From positions 1-5,020 of the forward strand of contig JAQGHJ010000188.1 in assembly GCA_028288905.1 (NCBI GenBank): a stretch of 5,020 nucleotides of DNA, read 5' to 3'. The translations under genes and the position numbers were made by a program. The stretch comes from Phycisphaerales bacterium. Lineage in GTDB: Bacteria > Planctomycetota > Phycisphaerae > Tepidisphaerales > Tepidisphaeraceae. Within the stretch, counting starts at the first letter, position 1. Every line of letters begins with the position of its first letter. This document shows positions 1 to 3,926 of this stretch, piece by piece. The notes beneath the pieces are model-generated. The model worked only from the letters and a program-made list of their open reading frames with translations, ran no database searches and was not told the origin of the DNA.

Positions 1-92
1 GGGACGTCGCCGTGGGGTTGGGCGTCGAGGTCGGGTATTGCATGCTTGCGCTTCCGCTGGGACCGCTCGGCGGCATCGCCGTGCCGGGTCAT
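1..92 (-). CDS. Possible 5' end of a divergent minus-strand gene, product unknown
   Basis: On the minus strand an ATG at 92-90 opens a frame that stays open for 30 codons to the window edge and begins MTRHGDAAERSQRKRKHA. The main support is a promoter-like sequence directly upstream on the same strand (TTGACG, 16-nt spacer, GACACT, then 5 nt to the ATG), the same geometry as before the gene at 192. No family can be recognised from 30 residues, which are basic and polar. Two other readings compete. A minus-strand ATG at 76-74 opens a Ser/Pro/Thr-rich frame beginning MPPSGPSGSASMQYP. A plus-strand frame from position 3 ends at a TGA at 110-112 and would be the hydrophobic C-terminus of an upstream gene. 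All three have high G/C at third positions, so base composition does not separate them. Sequence to the left of the window would settle it. Confidence 0.3.
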   Translation of the reverse strand, partial: MTRHGDAAERSQRKRKHAIPDLDAQPHGDV

Positions 93-97
93 CGGGG

Positions 98-125
98 AGT
101 GTCCCACAGTTGACCGACCCGTCAA
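98..125 (-). promoter_or_regulatory. Candidate minus-strand promoter (TTGACG / GACACT)
   Basis: Read on the minus strand, TTGACG (125-120) is followed by a 16-nt spacer and GACACT (103-98). The -35 matches the sigma-70 consensus at five of six positions. The -10 matches at only three, but these include the A at its second position and the T at its last. The ATG at 92-90 lies 5 nt beyond the -10, so a transcript would start at or next to the start codon. The -35 overlaps one arm of the inverted repeat at 110-125. Confidence 0.4.
110..125. repeat. Inverted repeat TTGAC-N6-GTCAA, possible operator
   Basis: TTGAC at 110-114 and GTCAA at 121-125 are perfect reverse complements separated by 6 nt. 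The right arm is also the -35 element of the proposed minus-strand promoter, so a protein bound here would cover that element. Five-bp arms are short and the left arm could be chance. No regulator gene lies next to it in the window. Confidence 0.3.
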
Positions 126-129
126 TCGG

Positions 130-147
130 GCCGCCGGCGGCGTTTTT
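130..147 (+). terminator. Possible intrinsic terminator: GC palindrome plus T5
   Basis: GCCGCCGGCGGC at 130-141 is a perfect 12-nt palindrome, followed after one G by five T (143-147). In RNA it could fold as a 4-bp stem with a CCGG loop, which is short for an intrinsic terminator. The T run is unusual in this G/C-rich sequence. If real, it would end plus-strand transcription entering from the left, which fits the reading in which a gene ends at the TGA at 110-112. Confidence 0.25.
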
Positions 148-156
148 CGATGGCCG

Positions 157-186
157 CTGAACGCGGGGCCCGTTGGCCGATATGAT
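157..186 (+). promoter_or_regulatory. Promoter for the small gene at 192 (TATGAT -10)
   Basis: TATGAT at 181-186 matches five of six bases of the sigma-70 -10 consensus and stands out in a G/C-rich background. Only 5 nt (GGGGC) separate it from the ATG at 192. Transcription starting 6-8 nt past the -10 would begin at or inside the start codon, predicting a leaderless mRNA. The best -35 is CTGAAC at 157-162 with an 18-nt spacer, a weak match at three of six positions. Confidence 0.5.
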
Positions 187-191
187 GGGGC

Positions 192-434
192 ATGCGCGAC
201 GCCCAACAGACGCTCGACACGTACTACTACGAGATGCGGTGGCGGTGCCTGTCGCTGGCGGCCGACCTCGACCGGATCGAGCGGGCAGCCGGCGGCGGCG
301 ACGTGCTCGCGTCCGACCCCCGGCTGGCCAAGCTGCGGGACGGGCTGCGGGTGTTGCTCGACGGACACGGCCCGACCCGGGCCGAGCAAGTGCAGCTCGT
401 GTTCTCCGACAAGACGCCCCCGCCGGCCCGGTAA
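192..434 (+). CDS. Small conserved-looking hypothetical protein, 80 aa
   Basis: This 80-residue frame begins MRDAQQTLDTYYYEMRWR and ends in a Pro-rich tail (TPPPAR). I do not recognise its family. Residues 1-33 look like one amphipathic helix rich in Tyr, Arg and Asp, followed by a Gly turn (34-36) and two shorter helices (about 43-56 and 62-71). There is no signal peptide or membrane segment and only one Cys (residue 19), so a small soluble cytosolic protein is likely. Codons show strong G/C third-position bias, and a TATGAT box lies 5 nt before the ATG; together these argue that it is a real gene. No Shine-Dalgarno sequence precedes it. The next gene starts 120 bp downstream on the same strand and has no visible promoter, so the two may be co-transcribed. 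The function is unknown; the size and helices would suit a small structural or regulatory partner, but that is a guess. Confidence 0.7.
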   Translation: MRDAQQTLDTYYYEMRWRCLSLAADLDRIERAAGGGDVLASDPRLAKLRDGLRVLLDGHGPTRAEQVQLVFSDKTPPPAR

Positions 435-443
435 CGGGTCGGC
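422..443 (+). other. 9-bp hairpin with the stop codon in a GUAA tetraloop
   Basis: Bases 422-430 pair with 435-443 as eight Watson-Crick pairs and one G-U pair, closing a GUAA loop (431-434) of the GNRA type. The TAA stop of the small gene (432-434) lies wholly within this loop. No T run follows, so a classical intrinsic terminator is unlikely. It could be a 3'-end stability element, a pause or partial terminator, or a translation-coupled structure before the gene at 555. Long GC stems arise easily at this base composition. Confidence 0.45.
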
Positions 444-554
444 CCCCGTGCCGGCCACCCATCGTTCCGGGTCGCTGAAGCGCCCCGGCCGCTCGGCGCG
501 GTCCGCCCACCCCCACCGTGCCCGTCCCGCGAACGTCGTCGCGGACCCCGCCCC
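435..554. other. Intergenic spacer between the small gene and the hydrolase
   Basis: This 120-bp spacer is extremely C/G-rich. Its left end forms the hairpin described above. Near its right end GTCCCGCG (524-531) and CGCGGAC (540-546) are complementary apart from one bulged C, enclosing an 8-nt loop. No AT-rich -10 box is seen near 555, and the 13 nt before the ATG are C-rich rather than a ribosome binding site. The downstream gene may therefore rely on the promoter at 157-186. Confidence 0.4.
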
Positions 555-1376
555 ATGAAGTACATCGACCCCCATATTCATTGTGTTTCGCGCACGACCG
601 ACGACTATCTGTACATGGCCCGCGCGGGCGTGGTGGCCGTGACCGAGCCGTCGTTCTGGGCCGGGTACGACCGGTCGAGCGCCAGCAGCTTCGCCGACTA
701 CTTCCGCCACCTGACCGAGGTGGAGCCGAAGCGGGCAGCCCGGTACGGCATCCAGCACTACTCCTGGCTTTGCATCAACGCTAAGGAGGCGGAGGACGTG
801 GGCTTGAGCCGGGAGGTGATTGGCCTGATCCCCGCCCTCCTCGACAACCCGCACGTGCTCGGCGTCGGAGAGATCGGGCTGAACAAGAACACCCGGAACG
901 AGATCACCGTGTTCGAGGAGCAGGTCGACTTGGCCGCCCGGCACGACCAGCTGATCCTGATCCACACGCCGCACCTGGAGGACAAGCACAAGGGGACGGC
1001 GATCATCAGCTCGATCCTGCGGAACGACCCGCGGATCAAGCCCGAGCGGGTGCTGATCGACCATTGCGAAGAGCACACGATGCGGATGGCCCGCGACCAC
1101 GGGTTTTGGGCGGGGATGACGATTTACCCGGTGTCGAAGGTGACGCCGCAGCGGGCCGTCGACCTGATGGAGGTCTACGGGACGAAGCAGTTGTGCGTGA
1201 ACAGCGCCAGCGACTGGGGCGAGAGCGGGCCGCAGTGGCTGACCGACACGCTGCTGGAGTTCCGCCGCCGCGGGCACACCGAGGCCGAGGCGGACGAGGT
1301 GTTCCACAACAATCCGTGTCGGTTCATGGGACAGAGCCCGAAGTGGAAGGTAGAGGCGGTAGGGGCGGACGGGTGA
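555..1376 (+). CDS. TatD-family metal-dependent hydrolase, EboB-like
   Basis: This complete 273-residue protein belongs to the TatD branch of the amidohydrolase superfamily, TIM-barrel enzymes that use two metal ions for hydrolysis. Each expected ligand is visible: the HxH pair H7 and H9 in IDPHIH, E106 in GEIGLN, H137 in LIHTPH, H170 in IDHCEE, and D220 in NSASDWG. The overall pattern (IDPHIHCVSRTTDDY, EPSFWAGYDRSSAS, VGEIGLN) resembles the TatD-like protein called EboB in ebo clusters rather than the housekeeping DNase TatD. In cyanobacteria the ebo cluster is linked to export of scytonemin precursors; the EboB substrate is not established to my knowledge. No signal peptide is present, so it should be cytosolic. 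The ATG at 555 is the only plausible start, because the family motif begins five residues in and the frame has no start codon upstream in the spacer. No ebo partner (EboA, a UbiA-like prenyltransferase, an AroB-like synthase) is seen nearby. Confidence 0.9.
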   Translation: MKYIDPHIHCVSRTTDDYLYMARAGVVAVTEPSFWAGYDRSSASSFADYFRHLTEVEPKRAARYGIQHYSWLCINAKEAEDVGLSREVIGLIPALLDNPHVLGVGEIGLNKNTRNEITVFEEQVDLAARHDQLILIHTPHLEDKHKGTAIISSILRNDPRIKPERVLIDHCEEHTMRMARDHGFWAGMTIYPVSKVTPQRAVDLMEVYGTKQLCVNSASDWGESGPQWLTDTLLEFRRRGHTEAEADEVFHNNPCRFMGQSPKWKVEAVGADG

Positions 1377-1391
1377 CGCCCTGAGCAGACG

Positions 1392-1402
1392 TGCAAATTG
1401 CA
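1392..1402. repeat. AT-rich palindrome TGCAAATTGCA, possible operator
   Basis: TGCAA and TTGCA are perfect inverted arms around a central A. The site lies 15 nt after the hydrolase stop codon in the gap before the gene at 1541. It is among the most AT-rich stretches of the window, which is the main reason to note it. It lies about 130 bp upstream of the TATAGT box, which is distant for a repressor but possible for an activator site. Confidence 0.25.
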
Positions 1403-1425
1403 AACCCGCAGGTCCGGACGAGTCG

Positions 1426-1440
1426 GCCGCCGTTGGCGGC
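1426..1440 (+). terminator. GC hairpin after the hydrolase gene, possible weak terminator
   Basis: GCCGCC (1426-1431) and GGCGGC (1435-1440) pair perfectly around a GTT loop, 49 nt after the hydrolase stop codon. No T run follows, so it is not a canonical intrinsic terminator. It could pause polymerase or protect the 3' end. Hairpins of this size are common by chance at this G/C content. Confidence 0.25.
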
Positions 1441-1524
1441 TCCGGCCTCCCCCGCGGCACATCCGGCACTGCGCCACCAGGATCAATCCGCCGTGCGTCG
1501 AGCCAGCAGTCGCGCTGCCCTTGG

Positions 1525-1530
1525 TATAGT
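1525..1530 (+). promoter_or_regulatory. Candidate -10 box (TATAGT) before the glycosyltransferase gene
   Basis: TATAGT matches five of six consensus -10 bases and lies in a short T-rich patch of a G/C-rich spacer. The ATG at 1541 is 10 nt downstream, giving a predicted leader of only a few nucleotides. No convincing -35 is present 16-18 nt upstream. The site lies inside the frame that would be coding if the upstream GTG at 1391 were used, which argues for the start at 1541. Confidence 0.45.
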
Positions 1531-1540
1531 TTTGGCCCGC

Positions 1541-3712
1541 ATGGAAACCGCACGCGGACAGCGATCGCCCCGCCGGCCTGCGGGTGACCGACGGTCCTTC
1601 GGCACCTCGCCTACAGCTCCAGCCACCCCCGCCGTCCGCCGGCCCGGGCATTCACGACATCGCTGGTGGCCCGCCGCGGCACTCGTGGCGGCCGTGGTCC
1701 TCGCTTATCTGCCCGCCCTGTGGGCCGGGTACGTGTGGGACGACGACGCCCACCTTCCGCTGTCCGACCTGCAAAGGAGCTTGGCGGGGCTTTGGCTCGT
1801 CTGGACGTGGCCGGGGGCGACGCCCCAGTACTACCCGCTCACCCACACCTCGTTCTGGCTGGAGGCGCAGCTGTGGGGACTGCGGCCGGCCGGGTACCAC
1901 GCGGTGAACGTGCTGCTGCACGCGGCGAACGGCGTGCTGCTATGGCGGGTGGCCCGACGGCTGGGGCTGCCCGCCGCCGTCGCCTTACTGACGGCCGCCG
2001 CGTTCGCGCTGCACCCGGTGAACGTCGAATCCGTCGCCTGGGTGAGCGAGCGGAAGAACGTCCTGTCCACGCTGTTCTATCTGGCGGCCGGGCTGTGTTA
2101 CCTGCGGTCGGCGGGCGTTGGCGAGCCGCCGGCCGCCCCGCCGCCGACCAGCCGGACGGCACCCGTGCCGCCGCAGCAGCTTCCGCCGCTTCAACCCGCC
2201 TCCCCCGATGCCGGCCGGCGGGGCCATTGGTACGCCGCGGCGCTCGGCCTGTTCGCGTGCGCGGTGCTCAGCAAGACCGTGACCTCGTCGCTGCCGGCCG
2301 CCCTGTGCGTGTTGCTGTGGTGGCACCGGCGGCTCGACCGCCGCCAGGTCCTCCGGCTGCTGCCGATGTTCGCGTTCGCCGCCGGCATGGCCTGGGTGAC
2401 GGCCGGCATGGAGAAGTGGAACGTCGGAGCGGTCGGCCGGCACTGGGACTGGTCGTTCGCCGAGCGGTGCCTCATCGCCGGGCGGGCCGTCTGGTTCTAC
2501 GCGGGGAAGCTCGCTTGGCCTGCCGGGCTCGCGTTCGTCTACCCGCGTTGGGAAATCGATGCCGGCGTGTGGTGGCAGTACCTGTTCCCCGCCGCGGCGG
2601 TCGGCCTAGTATGCGGGTTGTGGCTCGCCCGCGGCCGGGTCGGCCGGGGGCCGCTGGCGGCGGTGATGTTGGCCGGCGGCACGCTGTTCCCCGCGCTGGG
2701 GTTCGTCAACCTGTACCCGATGCGGTTCAGCTTCGTCGCCGACCACTTCGTGTACCTCGCGAGCCCGCCGCTGCTGGCGCTCGGGGCGGCCGCCGCGGTG
2801 GCGGTCGCCCGGCGGGCGGCCACGCCGCCTCCGTTGGCGGCGGCGACGGGCGGCATCGTGCTGTGCGTGCTGGCCGCGTTGACCTGTTGGCAGACCACCC
2901 GCTTTCACGACGAAGAGTCGCTCTGGCGGCACACGTTGGCAGCGAATCCGCGGGCGTGGCTGGCCGAGGTGAACCTCGGAATCCTGCTCGCGGGTCGGGG
3001 CGAAGACGCGGCCGCGGCCGAACACTACGCGCGCTCCCTGGCGATCGAGCCGGACCAGGAGCACACCCACCTGGCGTGGGCGGCCCTGCTCGACCGGCAG
3101 GGGAACGTGGCGGCCGCCACCGCCCACTACGAGGCAGCCGGACGAATTGCCCCGACCGACCCCCGCGCCCCGTACTGGCTCGGCAACCTGGCCGCCCGCA
3201 GGGGCGACGCGACCGCGGCGGCCGCCCGTTACCGCGATGCCCTCGCCCGGGACGAACGGCACGAGCCGAGTCGGCTCGCCCTCGCCGCCTCGCTCGCCGC
3301 CGAAAACCGGCCGAGCGACGCGCTGGTCGAGTACGCCCGGGCGCTGGAACTGAACCCGTACTCGCTCGAGGCCCGGCAGCGGGCGGCGGCCCTGCTGACA
3401 CGCGGCGGCGACCCGGCCGCCGCCGTCGACCTGCTGGTCGAGGGTCGGCGGCTCGTCGGCCCGAACGCGAAGCTCGACAACAACCTCGGGGTCGCCCTGC
3501 TGCGGGCGGGCCGCCCGGCCGAGGCGGCCGACCGGCTGCGGGAGGCCGTCGGCCGTGACCCTAACCTCGCCGAAGCCTGGCTCAGCCTCGGCTCCGCCCT
3601 TGAGATGCTGGGGGACCGGGACGGGGCCGGCAGGGCGTACGAGCGTGCGGCCTCCTTGAACCCGTCCTTCGACGCCGCCCGGGCCGGGGCGGATCGCGTC
3701 CGACGGCAGTGA
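1541..3712 (+). CDS. TMTC-like membrane glycosyltransferase with C-terminal TPRs
   Basis: This 723-residue protein has a GT-C-type membrane region (about 42-452) and a TPR tail (471-708). The architecture matches bacterial homologues of eukaryotic TMTC proteins, which are protein O-mannosyltransferases; the bacterial donor and acceptor are inferred, not known. A basic 40-residue N-terminus leads into the first membrane segment (42-62). The acidic motif YVWDDDAH (64-71) in the first outer loop is where GT-C enzymes keep catalytic or metal-binding Asp. Family-typical stretches follow: QYYPLTHTSFW (96-106), NVLLHAANG (123-131) and HPVNVESVAWVSERKNVLS (158-176). I count roughly eleven membrane segments. 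Residues about 295-345 resemble the DUF1736 region of TMTC proteins. A proline-rich stretch at 195-225 looks like a flexible loop insertion. The start at 1541 is chosen over an in-frame GTG at 1391 because of the TATAGT box and the non-family character of the extra 50 residues. Gaps of 164 and 214 bp suggest its own transcript. Confidence 0.8.
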   Translation: METARGQRSPRRPAGDRRSFGTSPTAPATPAVRRPGHSRHRWWPAAALVAAVVLAYLPALWAGYVWDDDAHLPLSDLQRSLAGLWLVWTWPGATPQYYPLTHTSFWLEAQLWGLRPAGYHAVNVLLHAANGVLLWRVARRLGLPAAVALLTAAAFALHPVNVESVAWVSERKNVLSTLFYLAAGLCYLRSAGVGEPPAAPPPTSRTAPVPPQQLPPLQPASPDAGRRGHWYAAALGLFACAVLSKTVTSSLPAALCVLLWWHRRLDRRQVLRLLPMFAFAAGMAWVTAGMEKWNVGAVGRHWDWSFAERCLIAGRAVWFYAGKLAWPAGLAFVYPRWEIDAGVWWQYLFPAAAVGLVCGLWLARGRVGRGPLAAVMLAGGTLFPALGFVNLYPMRFSFVADHFVYLASPPLLALGAAAAVAVARRAATPPPLAAATGGIVLCVLAALTCWQTTRFHDEESLWRHTLAANPRAWLAEVNLGILLAGRGEDAAAAEHYARSLAIEPDQEHTHLAWAALLDRQGNVAAATAHYEAAGRIAPTDPRAPYWLGNLAARRGDATAAAARYRDALARDERHEPSRLALAASLAAENRPSDALVEYARALELNPYSLEARQRAAALLTRGGDPAAAVDLLVEGRRLVGPNAKLDNNLGVALLRAGRPAEAADRLREAVGRDPNLAEAWLSLGSALEMLGDRDGAGRAYERAASLNPSFDAARAGADRVRRQ
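2951..3664 (+). repeat. Seven TPR motifs within the glycosyltransferase gene
   Basis: Residues 471-708 of the protein divide into seven units of 34 residues. Helix-ending prolines recur at 470, 504, 538, 606, 674 and 708, exact multiples of 34; the boundaries at 572 and 640 are degenerate. Typical TPR signatures include LAEVNLGILLAGRGEDAAAA and DNNLGVALLRAGRPAEAADR. TPR tails usually bind protein partners. The repeats are diverged at DNA level, so this is not a simple tandem DNA repeat. Confidence 0.85.
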
Positions 3713-3719
3713 ACGTACC

Positions 3720-3839
3720 TTGATCCGGCACTGCCCGACCGCCGACGGGTCGTATGTCGCCGGCCGCAACTGGTGCGGCGACTGCCACCAGCGGCGGCCC
3801 ACCAAGCCCGATCGGCGGCAAGTTTGCGCTCCGGCCGGG
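3720..3839 (+). pseudogene. Cys-rich coding-like remnant, possible zinc-ribbon fragment
   Basis: The frame starting at a TTG at 3720 reads LIRHCPTADGSYVAGRNW, then CGDCHQRRP, then a later Cys. Its codons from 3720 to about 3818 almost all end in G or C, as in real genes here, after which the bias weakens. Cysteine spacing (one Cys, 13 residues, then CGDC) resembles half of a small zinc ribbon but lacks a clean second CxxC. The frame has no stop and runs into the peptidase gene at 3927. It has no promoter or ribosome binding site of its own. It may be a decayed small gene, a tiny zinc protein with a different end, or chance. Confidence 0.2.
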
Positions 3840-3858
3840 TCGGTTGGTTTGAGCCGTC

Positions 3859-3873
3859 GGGACGGCGCGTCCC
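3859..3873. repeat. Perfect hairpin or inverted repeat GGGACG-GCG-CGTCCC
   Basis: GGGACG (3859-3864) and CGTCCC (3868-3873) are perfect inverted arms around GCG. The repeat ends 41 nt before the TACACT box of the next gene and 147 nt after the preceding stop codon. This position suits an upstream regulatory site better than a terminator, and no T run follows. Chance is a serious alternative at this base composition. Confidence 0.25.
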
Positions 3874-3914
3874 AGCGCTCCCCGCATGGCTACCACGGAC
3901 ATCCGCGGCGGCCA

Positions 3915-3920
3915 TACACT
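3915..3920 (+). promoter_or_regulatory. Candidate -10 box (TACACT) before the peptidase gene
   Basis: TACACT matches four of six -10 bases, including the A at its second position and the T at its last. The ATG at 3927 follows after 6 nt (TCCGGC), again predicting a transcript that starts at or next to the start codon. No good -35 is seen upstream. Its likeness to GACACT before the proposed minus-strand gene at 92 supports a shared promoter style. Confidence 0.4.
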
Positions 3921-3926
3921 TCCGGC

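Noticed and set aside
46..558. 170-codon plus-strand frame covering the small gene
   Set aside because: It overlaps the 80-residue gene in another frame and spans its promoter, hairpin and spacer; the composition is Arg/Pro/Ser-rich without domains.
1371..1381. Small hairpin GGG-TGACG-CCC around the hydrolase stop codon, echoing the one at 422-443
   Set aside because: Only three pairs plus a possible wobble; expected by chance at this G/C content.
1666..3558. 630-codon plus-strand frame offset from the TMTC-like gene
   Set aside because: The translation is almost entirely Arg, Gly, Ala and Pro, a frame-shifted shadow. The other frame has family motifs and TPR periodicity.
3736..3752. CGACC...GGTCG stem-loop as a terminator for the TMTC-like gene
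   Set aside because: A 5-bp stem with no T run, lying inside the Cys-rich coding-like segment; too weak to call.
2606..3805. 399-codon minus-strand open frame
   Set aside because: It is antisense to the TMTC-like gene; the translation is Arg/Gly/Pro-rich with no recognisable motifs.
3754..3852. 32-codon ATG frame in the gap before the peptidase
   Set aside because: The product is low-complexity Ala/Thr/Gly/Pro, with no promoter or ribosome binding site and no family resemblance.
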